In this document: positions 51,535 through 62,900 of the stretch, piece by piece
Position numbering within the stretch: the first letter of the stretch is position 1
Layout of the letters: each line of letters starts with the position of its first letter
Assembly: GCA_963823215.1 (NCBI GenBank)
Contig: CAWGKT010000006.1
Coordinates: forward strand, 124,001-188,000
Source of the DNA: CAIWHR01 sp963823215
Lineage (GTDB): Bacteria; Pseudomonadota; Gammaproteobacteria; Burkholderiales; Casimicrobiaceae
Direction of reading: 5' to 3'
Length of the DNA: 64,000 nt
The notes under the pieces: model-generated
What the model saw: the letters and a program-made list of their open reading frames with translations, nothing else
What the model was told of the DNA's origin: nothing
Database searches by the model: none
Program-made: the position numbers and the translations under genes

Positions 51535-52142
51535 TTCGTGCCTCCCGACTTGACGTCCGCCGGATGGAGGTTGTCTTCCATCGCGTAGGGGTTGATGTCC
51601 TGCATCTCCTCGACGCCCTCGACGTGCGCGACGTCATGGTGCGGCAGCTCGCCGGTGCGCGCGAACGACCATGCGACCTGCAGGAAGCGGAAGCACATCA
51701 GGTAGGACCCGAGCGGGATGCAGAGGTAGACGAGCCACTTCGGCACCTCGAGGTCGGGCGACACCGAGTCGGTGTGGGCGATGTCCCACACGAAGCTGGC
51801 GCCCAGCGTGCCGACAATCACCGTGAACACCGCGCCGGCCGCGAGACCGAACAGCACGTACGTCTTGTGCGTCCTGGGGGGCAGCTGGTTGATCATCACG
51901 TCGACGCCGACGTGGATGCCGGTGCGCACGCCGTAGGCCGCGCCGAACTTCGCCATCCACACGAACATGTAGATGCAAAGCTCCTGCGCCCAGGTGAGGT
52001 CGATGGCGAGCAGCGCGTCCTGCACGCCCGGGATCGGCACGCCGGCGGCGTAGCGATGGATGACCGCGACGAAGATCAGCAGCGTCGCCGCGCCCATCAG
52101 GAACGCGATCAGCCACTCCTCCAGGTGATCGAGAAACTTCAT
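51531..52142 (-). CDS. dctQ: TRAP transporter small permease (DctQ type), second system
   Basis: A 203-residue membrane protein, four helices, starting MKFLDHLEEWLIAFLMGAAT. WAQELCIYMFVWMAKFGAAY and GIHVGVDVMINQLPP are the family blocks. A C-terminal tail of 45 polar residues extends past the last helix. AGGAGG precedes ATG 52142. It pairs with the DctM encoded next. Confidence 0.92.
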   Translation of the reverse strand: MKFLDHLEEWLIAFLMGAATLLIFVAVIHRYAAGVPIPGVQDALLAIDLTWAQELCIYMFVWMAKFGAAYGVRTGIHVGVDVMINQLPPRTHKTYVLFGLAAGAVFTVIVGTLGASFVWDIAHTDSVSPDLEVPKWLVYLCIPLGSYLMCFRFLQVAWSFARTGELPHHDVAHVEGVEEMQDINPYAMEDNLHPADVKSGGTK

Positions 52143-52257
52143 TCCCCCTCCTGGCGCTTTCGTGGCAAACGTGCCGCGTCCCCGCGCTCGACTTGGTCAA
52201 GTCCGACCGAAATCCGCAGTGGAGGCGAAACTCCGTCTTGACTGCGGCGGCGTGCCA

Positions 52258-53259
52258 CTACGGCTTGAAGCCGGTTTCCTTGTAGACCTCGGCGAGCGTG
52301 TCCTTGCCGATGCGCGCCTCGTTTTCCTTGTGCACGGTGACGAGCGCCTTCTTCATCGCGGCCTTCTGCTCGGGCGTGAGCGTGATGATCTCGGTCTTGC
52401 CGGTCTTGCGCACGGCCTCGAGCGCGTCGTCGTTCTCCTTTTGCGCGATGTCGTTCGCGAACTTGGTCGCGTCCTTCATCGCGCCCTCGAGCGCCGCGCG
52501 GATGTCGGCGGGCAGGGCGTCCCAGAACTTCTTGTTGACGATGACCGCGTAGCCGAGGTAGCCGTGGTTGGTGAGCGCCAGGTACTTCTGGACCTCCTGC
52601 ATCTTCTGCGTGTAGAAATTCGACGGCGGATTCTCGGTGCCGTCGACGACGCCCGTCTGCAGGGCCTGGTAGACCTCGGAGAATGCCATCACCTGCGGGA
52701 TCGACCCCAGGGCCTTCATCTCATCGCCCAGCACCTTGGACGACTGGATCCGCATCTTGAGCCCCTTGTAGTCGGCCGGGACGCGAATGGGCTTGTTCGC
52801 GCTCATCACCTTGAAGCCGTTGTCCCAGTAGGCAAGGCCGACGATTCCCTTCGACTCGAGCTTCTTGAACAGTCCCTGTCCCACCGGGCCCGACGTGACC
52901 GTATGCAACTCGTTGTAGTCGTCGAAGACGTACGGCAGGTCGAACACCTCGAATTCGCGCACGCCCAGCGGGCCGAATTTCGCCAGCGACGGCGCGAGCA
53001 TCTGCACGGAGCCGAGCTGCACGGCTTCCATTTCCTCGCCGTCCTTGAACAGCTGGCTGTTCGGATAGACCTCGATCTTGACGCGCCCCTTCGTCCGCTC
53101 CTCGGCGAGCTTCTTGAAGTATTCGGCGGCCTTGCCCTTCGGCGTGTCGACCGCAACGACGTGGCTGAACTTGATGACGATCGGCTGCTGCGCGAACGCG
53201 ACGCCGGCCGCGGCCAATGCCGCGGCGGCGACGATAGCGAGTGAGAAGCGGAGTTTCAT
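52258..53259 (-). CDS. dctP: TRAP transporter substrate-binding protein (DctP type), second system
   Basis: A 333-residue periplasmic binding protein. The signal peptide is LRFSLAIVAAAALAAAGVAFA, cut before QQPIVI. Mature motifs: IKFSHVVAVDTPKGKAAEYF, YKGLKMRIQSSKVLGDEM (ligand arginine), VVDGTENPPSNFYTQKM. These match dicarboxylate-binding DctP proteins, so C4-dicarboxylates are the likely substrate. ATG 53259 has a perfect AGGAGG. 115 bases separate it from dctQ. Confidence 0.93.
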   Translation of the reverse strand: MKLRFSLAIVAAAALAAAGVAFAQQPIVIKFSHVVAVDTPKGKAAEYFKKLAEERTKGRVKIEVYPNSQLFKDGEEMEAVQLGSVQMLAPSLAKFGPLGVREFEVFDLPYVFDDYNELHTVTSGPVGQGLFKKLESKGIVGLAYWDNGFKVMSANKPIRVPADYKGLKMRIQSSKVLGDEMKALGSIPQVMAFSEVYQALQTGVVDGTENPPSNFYTQKMQEVQKYLALTNHGYLGYAVIVNKKFWDALPADIRAALEGAMKDATKFANDIAQKENDDALEAVRKTGKTEIITLTPEQKAAMKKALVTVHKENEARIGKDTLAEVYKETGFKP

Positions 53260-53296
53260 GTTGTCCTCCTTTGCTGGTTGTAAAACAAGACTCGTC

Positions 53297-53536
53297 CTAC
53301 ATCGGAAAAAGGAGATTGCAATTCGTATCGGCGCCTCGACGACGATTAGGCCCGCGACGCCGTCCGCCACCTTTCATCCGTGGCGCAGCGCAGCAATGCT
53401 GGCAATTGCCCGGTTCCCGCCGGCGTCCTGATCCGCGCTGTTCCTCGGTGCCGGTTCCCCAAAAGCACACCGGATCGCCGACATTCGGGGCAAGGTACCG
53501 GTCATCGGCGTGTCCGCAATTGATGCACGTCAACAT
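53297..53536 (-). CDS. Possible small zinc-ribbon-like ORF overlapping the tilS end
   Basis: ATG 53536 overlaps the last bases of tilS and opens a 79-residue frame beginning MLTCINCGHADDRYLAP and NVGDPVCFWGTG. CINCGH looks like a zinc knuckle, and two more cysteines occur in CQHC. The second half is basic and low-complexity. No homologue is recognised and the ribosome site is weak. It may be chance. Confidence 0.25.
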   Translation of the reverse strand: MLTCINCGHADDRYLAPNVGDPVCFWGTGTEEQRGSGRRREPGNCQHCCAAPRMKGGGRRRGPNRRRGADTNCNLLFPM

Positions 53537-54924
53537 TCCCTGTTCTTGGGGTGCCAATGCACGCGGTATCCGGGCGTTCCCGCGCCGGCCCGGAACGTGG
53601 TATCGACGCCAATGCCGGGAACGACGGCGAGTGCGTCGCCACAGAACACGAGCGGCAGCGACTCGCGTTGCCAGACGGGCATCCCGGCGTCCTGCAGTAC
53701 GCTCTTCAATGCCCGGCGCGGGCGGTCATCGGCGAGCCGGATGCGCTCCCCTCCGGCGCGCGTCCGAACCGTGACTATCGCCCCGTGCAGTCTGGCGCAG
53801 TTGGCCTTCGGACCGGTACAGGACGCGAATTCCAGCGTGCCGTGGGGCAGGGCCAGACGCGCTTCCCCCGCCCACGTGACCGCGATCGAGGCGACCGACG
53901 GCGCGTGCACGACGATGCGCCCGCGATGGAAACCGATCTCGACTCCCGAGTGAGCCAGGCGCACGCCCGCGTCCGGCGCCGCGCGGGCGAGCTGGTCCAG
54001 CATTGCCGCAAGGCGCGACGACGACGGCGCGTCCAGCTCGTGGCGACGGAGGAACCAGCGCAGAAGATTGCGCGCCCGATGCGGCGCGCGTGTCGCAAGC
54101 GCGATCAACACCGCCCGTTCAAGCGTCGCTCCGGCCACGGGGTCGTCCATGACGGCTCCTTGCGCGTCGAGTTGCGCGAGTTCGTCGATGAGCCGCGCGG
54201 CTTCCGCCTGATGCGCGGCGGCGCGGACGAGGGTAACGGGATAGCCCGGAAAGGCTGCGGCGAGGCGCGGCGCTACGTCGTGCCGGATGAAGTTGCGCTT
54301 GACGCCGGTGTTCGCGTTCGATTCGTCGTCGACCCACGCGAGCCTGCGGGCCGTCGCATACGCGTCGATGGTCGCGCGCGGCAAGGCGAGGAAGGGGCGC
54401 AGGAGCGCAGGACCCTTGCGCATCGGCCTGTGCGCCGGCATCGCGGCGAGCCCCTCCGGGCCGGCACCGCGCAGCAACTGCAGCAGCAGCGTCTCCGCCT
54501 GATCGTCAGCGTGGTGGGCGAGCGCGACGATGTCCGCGTCGACGGCGGCGAGCGCTGCGTAGCGGGCGGCGCGCGCCCGAGCTTCGAGACTCTCGCCGGC
54601 GGCGCGCCGGATTTCGGCGCGGTGAACGGCGAGCGGCACGCCGCGCTTCGCGCACTCTTTGCCGCAAAAGGCCACCCAGGCGTCCGCATTGGCCGACAGG
54701 CCGTGATGGACGTGCAGCGCGGAAAGCGCGAAGCCCATGTCCGGAGCGAGCGCAGCGAGCGCGTCCAGGAGCACGATCGAGTCGCGACCGCCGGACAGGG
54801 CGACGGCGATCCGGATTGCCGCGGCGGCGCCCCGCGGCAATGCGGCGACGGCAGCGTGCGCGGCACGCAACACCGGTTCAATGGGGGCGACGGGCAGGTC
54901 CGCCATATGCGTTGCGCCGGCCAT
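53530..54924 (-). CDS. tilS: tRNA(Ile)-lysidine synthetase
   Basis: A 464-residue enzyme that converts C34 to lysidine in tRNA-Ile(CAU). The PP-loop is ALSGGRDSIVLLDAL. HVHHGLSANADAW, HHADDQAETLLLQLLRGAG and the GVKRNFIRHDVAPRL linker are typical. C-terminal TilS domains follow after residue 230. ATG 54924 and ATG 54906 are both possible. It follows accA by 33 bases, a conserved pairing. Confidence 0.93.
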   Translation of the reverse strand: MAGATHMADLPVAPIEPVLRAAHAAVAALPRGAAAAIRIAVALSGGRDSIVLLDALAALAPDMGFALSALHVHHGLSANADAWVAFCGKECAKRGVPLAVHRAEIRRAAGESLEARARAARYAALAAVDADIVALAHHADDQAETLLLQLLRGAGPEGLAAMPAHRPMRKGPALLRPFLALPRATIDAYATARRLAWVDDESNANTGVKRNFIRHDVAPRLAAAFPGYPVTLVRAAAHQAEAARLIDELAQLDAQGAVMDDPVAGATLERAVLIALATRAPHRARNLLRWFLRRHELDAPSSSRLAAMLDQLARAAPDAGVRLAHSGVEIGFHRGRIVVHAPSVASIAVTWAGEARLALPHGTLEFASCTGPKANCARLHGAIVTVRTRAGGERIRLADDRPRRALKSVLQDAGMPVWQRESLPLVFCGDALAVVPGIGVDTTFRAGAGTPGYRVHWHPKNREC

Positions 54925-54957
54925 CCGGCCGCCGGCCCCGTCGACCGGCCGGCGGAA

Positions 54958-55926
<969 letters not shown>

Positions 55927-56013
55927 GGGATGGCGCACCGGAACCGGATGCTGCGCATGATAGCGCAGCTGCGCGGCGACCCGGCAACCCGGCCGCCACG
56001 AACGCATCGGCGC

Positions 56014-56778
56014 TCAGTGCGCGAACGCGTCCCAGATGAGCTTCAGGCCCGTGGCGAAAAGAAGCGTGTAGCTCACGTGGTAGAACGCTTCCTCGGAGGC
56101 TCGCTTGTGCAACCAGACGCCGAGCCAGATGCCGAGCGGTGCGAGCGGCGCGAAGATGAGCGCCGTCGTCAGGTTCGTGGCGTTGAGCTGTCCCAGGAAT
56201 GCGTACGGCACGAGCTTCACGTAGTTGACGACGAGGAAGAACACGGCCGACGTGGCGACGAGGGCCGTCTTGTCGATCCGCTGTGGCAGCATGTAGACGG
56301 CGAACGGCGGCCCGCCGGCGTGCGCCAGCGTGCTGGTGAAACCGGAGGCCGCACCCCAGAATGCGCCGGCGGCGGGACCCGGCTTCGCCATCCGCGCGGT
56401 GAGGCGTGCTGTCCATCCGAACCAGCTGTTGAGCGTGAACGTCACGGCGATGAGCCCGATCAGGAGCCGGATCGCGTTCACCGGCAGGGCGCCGAACGCC
56501 AGAGCCCCGATGCCGATCCCGACCAGCGCGCCCGGGAGCAGCGCGCGCAGATGCTCGCGCGACCAGCGGCCGCGGTAGGCGTGCACGCCGAAGATGTCCA
56601 TCGCGCAGAGGATCGGCAGCATGATGCCGGCGGCCTCGGGCGGCGCGACGTATATCGACATCAGCGGCACGGCGAGTCCGCCCGCACCGGTGCCGAAACC
56701 GCCCTTGACCATGCCGGTCAGCAGGATGGCAACGATCGCTACCGGGTAGAACCCCAGCGGGAAGTCGGGCCAGGTCAC
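56014..56778 (-). CDS. TauE/SafE family sulfite/anion exporter-like membrane protein
   Basis: A 254-residue protein with about eight membrane helices. The family glycine-rich loop is GMVKGGFGTGAGGLAVPL, and the second half has GFTSTLAHAGGPPFAVYML. TauE/SafE proteins export sulfite or organosulfonates; the substrate here is unknown. ATG 56778 overlaps the stop of the upstream acetyltransferase gene (ATGA). Confidence 0.87.
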   Translation of the reverse strand: MTWPDFPLGFYPVAIVAILLTGMVKGGFGTGAGGLAVPLMSIYVAPPEAAGIMLPILCAMDIFGVHAYRGRWSREHLRALLPGALVGIGIGALAFGALPVNAIRLLIGLIAVTFTLNSWFGWTARLTARMAKPGPAAGAFWGAASGFTSTLAHAGGPPFAVYMLPQRIDKTALVATSAVFFLVVNYVKLVPYAFLGQLNATNLTTALIFAPLAPLGIWLGVWLHKRASEEAFYHVSYTLLFATGLKLIWDAFAH

Positions 56779-57296
56779 CGTGCCGGGGCGTCGATCAGCA
56801 TGTCGACGTGCAGGATGCCGTCTTCATCGTAGGGTGCCGATACCGGGCGGAAACCGAGGCTTGCGTAGAACGTCTCCAGCCGCTGTTGCGCGGCAACGCG
56901 GATCGGGCGCCCCGGCCAGATTTCGCGCGTGCGCTTGATGCCTTCGATCATCAGCGTGCGTCCCAGCCCGATGCCGCGATGGGGCGCAACCGTGAGCACG
57001 CGACCGATCGACGGCTCGGAATACTTGCGCCCGGGGTCGAGCACCCGGAGGTAACCGGCAAGCGCGGGTGCGGCGCCCGCTTCGGTCCACGCAAGGAGGT
57101 GCCAGGCGTGGAGGTCGTGCCCGTCGGCGTCCTGAAAGGCGCAATGCTGCTCGACGGCGAAAACCTGCTGCCGGGCGGCGAGCACGGCATACAGATCGGC
57201 GGCTGCGAGTCCCGGCAACTGCGACCATTGCCAGCGAAGCTTGTCGCGCGGAATCGGGGGCACGGCATGCGTCGCGGACTCCATCGTGCCGAACAT
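56775..57296 (-). CDS. GNAT family N-acetyltransferase (ElaA type)
   Basis: A 173-residue acetyltransferase. The acetyl-CoA site is VLTVAPHRGIGLGRTLM (the Q/RxxGxG/A pattern). AVLAARQQVFAVEQHCAF and GYLRVLDPG resemble ElaA proteins. The acceptor is unknown. It is coupled to the TauE/SafE gene by a four-base overlap. The start could also be ATG 57284. Confidence 0.82.
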   Translation of the reverse strand: MFGTMESATHAVPPIPRDKLRWQWSQLPGLAAADLYAVLAARQQVFAVEQHCAFQDADGHDLHAWHLLAWTEAGAAPALAGYLRVLDPGRKYSEPSIGRVLTVAPHRGIGLGRTLMIEGIKRTREIWPGRPIRVAAQQRLETFYASLGFRPVSAPYDEDGILHVDMLIDAPAR

Positions 57297-57374
57297 AGCG
57301 CAGTCGGCGCGGCGAGTCGAGGATGGAGGGGCCGTCCAGGCGAGCCCCGTGGGTTGGGGGTGATCGGAAGGGTG

Positions 57375-57485
57375 TCAATGCGATCCGAAGTCGTCCGCGA
57401 ACGCGCGTCCCATCGCCGTGGCGATCAGCGCGAAATCGGCCTCCGGCACCCTGACCACGCCGATGCAGCAGTTGCCAATGGTCAT
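57375..57485 (-). CDS. Possible 36-residue protein coupled to the upstream membrane protein gene
   Basis: ATG 57485 overlaps the stop of the 57482-58054 gene (ATGA) and the frame ends at TGA 57375. It starts MTIGNCCIGVVRVPEADFAL and ends DDFGSH. Tight coupling argues for translation, but there is no family match or independent ribosome site. Confidence 0.35.
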   Translation of the reverse strand: MTIGNCCIGVVRVPEADFALIATAMGRAFADDFGSH

Positions 57486-58054
57486 GCGGGTCTCCGTGGC
57501 GTCCCTCCGTTGGCGTGCGTCGGCGCCACGGTGCGCAGTTCCGGCGGGTGCGTCACCTCGATTCGGCCGAGCCCGGAATGCCGATCGGGCAGCACCGGGC
57601 GCCCCGCGGCAACGCTGCGGCGCAGGAGTTCGGCACAGAGCACGCCTGCTGCGGCCATCGCCAGGCCGCCGGTGATGCCGGATCGGGCAATGAGCACGGC
57701 GGTCATCCCCCTGTCGTCGGGCAGCATCGGCGCCAGCGCGAGCAGGAGGGCGGCGGCGCCGAGGAGCAATGCGCCGACCAGTGTCAGCGCCACGGCCCAG
57801 CCGGGCAAGCCCAGGAACCGTTGCGACCCGGCACGTCGGTGACGAAGCAGCGCGACACCGGGAAACGTGAGCGCCAGCGCGGCGCCGGCGACCGCGAGGC
57901 CTGTCGCCACGAACTGCAGCAGCGCGGGCAGGCCTTCCGGAGCGAGGCCGGGAAGCGCATCGGTGCGCAGCGCCTGCGCAAGCGGTGGCGCCAGCTTGAC
58001 GATGAGCGCGAGCTGCAATGCCAGCAGTGCGAGCAGGTAGAGTCGATGGACCAT
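57482..58054 (-). CDS. Small integral membrane protein, unknown function
   Basis: A 190-residue protein with four membrane helices (LYLLALLALQLALIVKLAP; LLQFVATGLAVAGAALALTF; GWAVALTLVGALLLGAAALL; SGITGGLAMAAAGVLCAELL). The C-terminal 40 residues are polar and Pro-rich. ATG 58054 (MVHRLYLL) was chosen because earlier codons give a basic, non-conserved leader. I do not recognise the family. Confidence 0.55.
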   Translation of the reverse strand: MVHRLYLLALLALQLALIVKLAPPLAQALRTDALPGLAPEGLPALLQFVATGLAVAGAALALTFPGVALLRHRRAGSQRFLGLPGWAVALTLVGALLLGAAALLLALAPMLPDDRGMTAVLIARSGITGGLAMAAAGVLCAELLRRSVAAGRPVLPDRHSGLGRIEVTHPPELRTVAPTHANGGTPRRPA

Positions 58055-58269
58055 GCGCAATCTCCCGGGCGGCCTCGCAACGATGCGATCGATGCGGCGC
58101 CAGTAGACGAAGGGGCAAATCGCCGAATGGGCGGCTTGCTGAATCGGCGAATTGCCGCCGCATCGGCGCGGTGCTCGTTTGGACGCAACCCGCGCCGCCA
58201 TGTCCGCACTCTAGGAGGTGCGTGCCGCAGCCGCCATCGGGCAAACGGACGATGCCCGCAGCAGGATGC

Positions 58270-58698
58270 TCACCAGATGAACGGAACGATGCGTTTCGTC
58301 GAACGGGCGTATCCGGCGTAACCCGGATGGCGCGCGGCCATCTGCGTTTCCTCGATGCCCATCTTGATCGCCAGCACGACGCCGAGCGCCACGAGCGCGG
58401 CCCACCGCCATGGTGTGCCGTAGCCGAGACAGAAGCCCGGCATCGCGAGCATCACCGCAAGGTACATCGGATGCCGCACGTACGCGTAGGGTCCGCGGGT
58501 GACGAGCTGCCCGCCCGGCTTCACCTCGGGCCGGATGTTGAAGTTGCCGGGGCGATTCGCCGTCAGTGCCCACGCGCCCACGGCGATCCCGGCCGCCACG
58601 AGCGCGGTCGCGGGAAGGCTCCACGCGCCGGCGTCCAGCGGCAGCATGATTACGACGATCAGCGAGATCTGCAGTGCGACGATGACGATCGAGCGCAT
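58270..58698 (-). CDS. Isoprenylcysteine carboxyl methyltransferase-like membrane methyltransferase
   Basis: A 142-residue membrane protein with four helices. The SAM-binding block RGPYAYVRHPMYLAVMLA and the C-terminal EETQMAARHPGYAGYARSTK are typical of the ICMT/phospholipid methyltransferase group. The substrate in bacteria is generally unknown. ATG 58698 lies 70 bases from the divergent dehydrogenase gene, so the two share a control region. Confidence 0.82.
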   Translation of the reverse strand: MRSIVIVALQISLIVVIMLPLDAGAWSLPATALVAAGIAVGAWALTANRPGNFNIRPEVKPGGQLVTRGPYAYVRHPMYLAVMLAMPGFCLGYGTPWRWAALVALGVVLAIKMGIEETQMAARHPGYAGYARSTKRIVPFIW

Positions 58699-58767
58699 GG
58701 CCCTGGGCCCGTGCTTGGAGGCCGTGCCAGCATAACCTAGAATGACTTCCCCATTGATGGAGGAACG

Positions 58768-59832
58768 ATGAAGCCACATCGGATCGCGGTCATCCCCGGC
58801 GACGGCATCGGCAAGGAGGTCGTGCCCGAGGGTCTGCGCGCGCTCGAGGCGGCGGCACGGCGCTTCGGCATCGGCTTCGCATGGCGCGAGTTCGACTGGA
58901 GCTGCGACTATTACCTAAAGCACGGCCGCATGATGCCGGAGGACTGGTTTGCCCAGCTCAAGGATTTCGACGCGATCTTTTTCGGCGCGGTGGGCTGGCC
59001 CGCCACGGTCCCGGACCACGTCTCGCTGTGGGGCTCGCTGATCCCGTGGCGCCGCGGCTTCGACCAGTACGTCAACCTGCGCCCATGCCGGCTGATGCCG
59101 GGCATTCCGTCGCCGCTTGCCAACCGCGCGCCCGGAGACATCGACTTCGTAGTCGTCCGCGAGAACACCGAGGGCGAGTACTCGTCGGTCGGCGGGCGCA
59201 TGTACGAGGGCACGGAGCGCGAGGTCGTGTTCCAGCAGTCGGTGTTCAGCCGCAAGGGCGTCGACCGCATACTGAAGTTCGCGTTCGACCTCGCCGGAGA
59301 GCGGCCGAAGAAGCACCTGACGTCGGCGACGAAGTCGAACGGCATCTCGATCACGATGCCGTACTGGGACGAGCGCTTCCGCGCAATGGCCGCGCAGTAC
59401 CCGGACGTGCGCGCCGATCAATTCCACATCGACATCCTGACCGCGCACTTCGTCGGTCGCCCGGACCGCTTCGACGTCGTCGTCGGCTCGAATCTCTTCG
59501 GCGATATTTTGTCCGACCTTGGCCCCGCGGTCTGCGGCACGATCGGCATCGCACCGTCGGCGAACATCAATCCGGAGCGCAACTATCCGTCACTGTTCGA
59601 GCCGGTGCACGGCTCGGCGCCGGACATCGCCGGCATGGGCATCGCAAACCCGATCGGACAGATCTGGGCCGGTGCGCAGTTGCTCGAATTTCTCGGGCAC
59701 GCCGAGGCAGCCGCAGCCGTCGTCGCGGCGATCGAACGGGTGCTGGCGAGTCCGAATGCGCCCAAAACGCCCGACCTTGGCGGCTCGTGCCGCACCGTCG
59801 AGTTGGGTGCCGCCATTGCCGCACAGATATGA
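58768..59832 (+). CDS. Tartrate/isopropylmalate-type dehydrogenase
   Basis: A 354-residue beta-decarboxylating dehydrogenase. N-terminal IAVIPGDGIGKEVVPEGLRAL, substrate-loop arginines in QYVNLRPCR, VVRENTEGEYSSVGGRM, and the metal aspartates in NLFGDILSDLGPAVCGTIG. The long YSSVGGR and the IGIAPSANINPER region favour tartrate dehydrogenase/decarboxylase (TtuC) over LeuB. A role in organic acid use would fit the dicarboxylate transporter at 50-53 kb. GGAGG precedes ATG 58768. Confidence 0.87.
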   Translation: MKPHRIAVIPGDGIGKEVVPEGLRALEAAARRFGIGFAWREFDWSCDYYLKHGRMMPEDWFAQLKDFDAIFFGAVGWPATVPDHVSLWGSLIPWRRGFDQYVNLRPCRLMPGIPSPLANRAPGDIDFVVVRENTEGEYSSVGGRMYEGTEREVVFQQSVFSRKGVDRILKFAFDLAGERPKKHLTSATKSNGISITMPYWDERFRAMAAQYPDVRADQFHIDILTAHFVGRPDRFDVVVGSNLFGDILSDLGPAVCGTIGIAPSANINPERNYPSLFEPVHGSAPDIAGMGIANPIGQIWAGAQLLEFLGHAEAAAAVVAAIERVLASPNAPKTPDLGGSCRTVELGAAIAAQI

Positions 59833-59910
59833 TGTGAGTGTCCGACATATGAGAATCCCGGGCGGCACCCGTGCCGGAACCCGCTGCCTGTCGTTTGAAG
59901 GGAGACGTGA

Positions 59911-62900
59911 ATGTCATTGTTGATAGGGGTCCCAAAAGAGGTCTTTCCCGGCGAGAAGCGGGTCGCGACCGTGCCGGAGGTCGTCCAGAAACTGATCAAG
60001 CAGGGTTTCCGGGTCGCCGTCGAAGCGGGTGCCGGTGATGCGGCTCAGATCAACGATGATGCCTACCGCGCCGCCGGGGCGGAAATCGTCGCGGATCGGG
60101 CCAGGTTGTGGGCCACGTCCGACATCGTGTTAAAGGTGCGGGGCCCGGAACGTGACGAGGTGGGGCTGTTGCGCGAAGGTGGCACGCTGGTCAGCTTCAT
60201 CTGGCCGGCGCAGAATCCCGAGCTGTTGCGAGAGCTCGCCGCCAGGAAGGCAACGGTGCTGGCGATGGACAGCGTCCCGCGCATCTCGCGGGCGCAGAAG
60301 CTCGATGCGCTCTCCTCGATGGCCAACATCGGTGGCTACCGTGCCGTCATCGAGGCTGCGCACGAGTTCGGCCGCTTCTTCACCGGTTCGATCACGGCTG
60401 CGGGCAAGGTGCCGCCCGCCAAGGTCTTCGTGATCGGTGCCGGCGTCGCGGGTCTTGCCGCCATCGGCGCGGCGTCCGGACTGGGGGCCATCGTGCGCGC
60501 CAACGACACGCGACCGGAGGTCGAGGACCAGATCAAATCGCTGGGCGGCGAGTTCGTGCCCGTCGACTACGAGGAGGAGGGCAGCGGCGTCGGCGGCTAC
60601 GCCAAGGTGATGAGCGAAGGCTTCCAGCAGGCCCAGCGCGAGGTTTTCGCCAAGCAGGCGAAGGACGTCGACATCATCATCACGACGGCGCTGATCCCAG
60701 GCAAGCCCGCGCCAAAGCTGATCACGGAAGACATGGTCAGGTCGATGAAGCAGGGCAGCGTCATCGTCGACATGGCGGCGGAGCAGGGCGGCAACTGCGA
60801 ATGCACGGTGCCCGGCGAGGTCGTCGTCCGGCACGGCGTCACGATCATCGGCTACAAGGACCTGCCGAGCCGCCTCGCGAAGCAGGCGTCGACGCTGTAC
60901 GCGAACAACCTGTTCCGCCTGATGGAGGACATGGTCAAGACGAAGAGCATCGACGGCGATGCCATCAACGTCGACATGAAGGACGAGGTGCTGCGCGGCA
61001 CGACCGTCATCGACAAGGGTGAGGTCACCTGGCCGCCGCCGGCGCCGAAGCTGTCCGTCGCGCCCGCCGCCGCCGCGGCCAAGCCGGTCGCTGCCACGCC
61101 CAAGGCCAAGGGCCACGGCGCCAGCAGCGGCCCGATGGCGTGGACGAAGACAGCCGTCGTGTTCGGCGCGGGCGCCCTGCTGTTCCTGCTCGTCGGCCGT
61201 CATGCGCCGGCGAGCTTCCTCGGGCACTTCACCGTGTTCGTGCTGGCCTGCTTCGTCGGCTACATGGTGGTCTGGAACGTGAAGCCCGCGCTGCACACTC
61301 CGCTGATGAGCGTGACCAACGCGGTCAGCAGCATCATCGCCATCGGCGCGCTGGTGCAGGTCGCGCCGGATCTGTCGGGGATCTCCGCCGATCTTTCCCG
61401 CCCGGGCGAGTGGATCCGCTGGCTGTCGGTGGGCGCCATCGCGCTTGCCACGATCAACATGTTCGGCGGCTTCGCGGTGACCCAGCGCATGCTGGCGATG
61501 TTCCGCAAATGGGAAGAAGAGACCATGACCTCCAGTCTTTCGCTGGTCTCCTACATCGGGGCCACGATCCTCTTCATCCTGTGCCTGGGCGGGCTGTCCA
61601 ACCAGGAAACGTCGCGGCGCGGAAACCTCTACGGGATGATCGGCATGACGATCGCGGTGCTCGCCACCGTCTTCGGCGTGCAGGTCACCGCCGCCGGCCT
61701 GCCCTGGATCCTCGCCGCGATGGTGGTCGGCGCGGGCATCGGGCTCTACGCCGCGCGCGTCGTGCAGATGACGCAGATGCCGGAGCTCGTAGCGCTGATG
61801 CACAGCCTCGTGGGCCTGGCCGCCATGCTCGTCGGCTATGCCAACTTCATCGATCCGGCGGTGTCGGCCAACCTTACGCCGGCCGAGCACATCATCCACG
61901 AGATCGAGATGTTCCTGGGCGTGCTGATCGGCGCCGTGACGTTCTCCGGCTCGGTGATCGCCTTCGGCAAGCTGTCCGGCAAGATCGGCGGCAAGCCGAT
62001 GCTGCTGCCGGCGCGGCACCTGCTCAATCTGGCCGGGCTCATCGCCGTCATCTACTTCGGGTATGCGTTCATCAACGCGCACAGCGTGGCCGAGGCGATG
62101 ACGCCGATGATCGTCATGAGCGTCGTCGCCCTGCTCTTCGGCATCCACATGGTCATGGCGATCGGCGGCGCCGACATGCCGGTCGTGGTGTCGATGCTCA
62201 ACAGCTACTCCGGCTGGGCAGCGGCGGCGACCGGCTTCATGCTCTCGAACGACCTCCTGATCGTGACGGGCGCGCTGGTCGGCTCCTCCGGCGCGATCCT
62301 GTCGTACATCATGTGCGCGGCGATGAACCGCAACTTCATCAGCGTGATCGCCGGCGGCTTTGGCACCGACAGCGGCGCTCCGGCCGCGGCCGGTGCCGTT
62401 GCGCCGGCGGGCGAGGTGAACCCGATCCTGGCGCCCGAGACCGCCGAGCTCTTGCGCGACGCGAAGAATGTCATCATCGTTCCTGGCTACGGCATGGCGG
62501 TCGCCCAGGCGCAGCACACCGTCTTTGAGATCACCCGGACGCTGCGCGAAATGGGCGTCAACGTGCGCTTCGGCATCCACCCGGTGGCCGGGCGCATGCC
62601 CGGCCACATGAACGTGCTGCTGGCCGAGGCCAAGGTGCCCTACGACATCGTGTTCGAGATGGACGAGCTGAACGACGACTTCCCGGACACCGACGTCGCG
62701 ATGGTCATCGGCGCCAACGACATCGTGAACCCGGCGGCGCAGGACGACCCGACGAGCCCGATCGCCGGCATGCCGGTGCTCGAAGTCTGGAAGGCGAAGA
62801 CGTCGATCGTCATGAAGCGAAGCATGGCTTCCGGCTATGCCGGCGTCGACAATCCGTTGTTCTACAAGGACAACAACCATATGCTTTTCGGCGATGCCAG

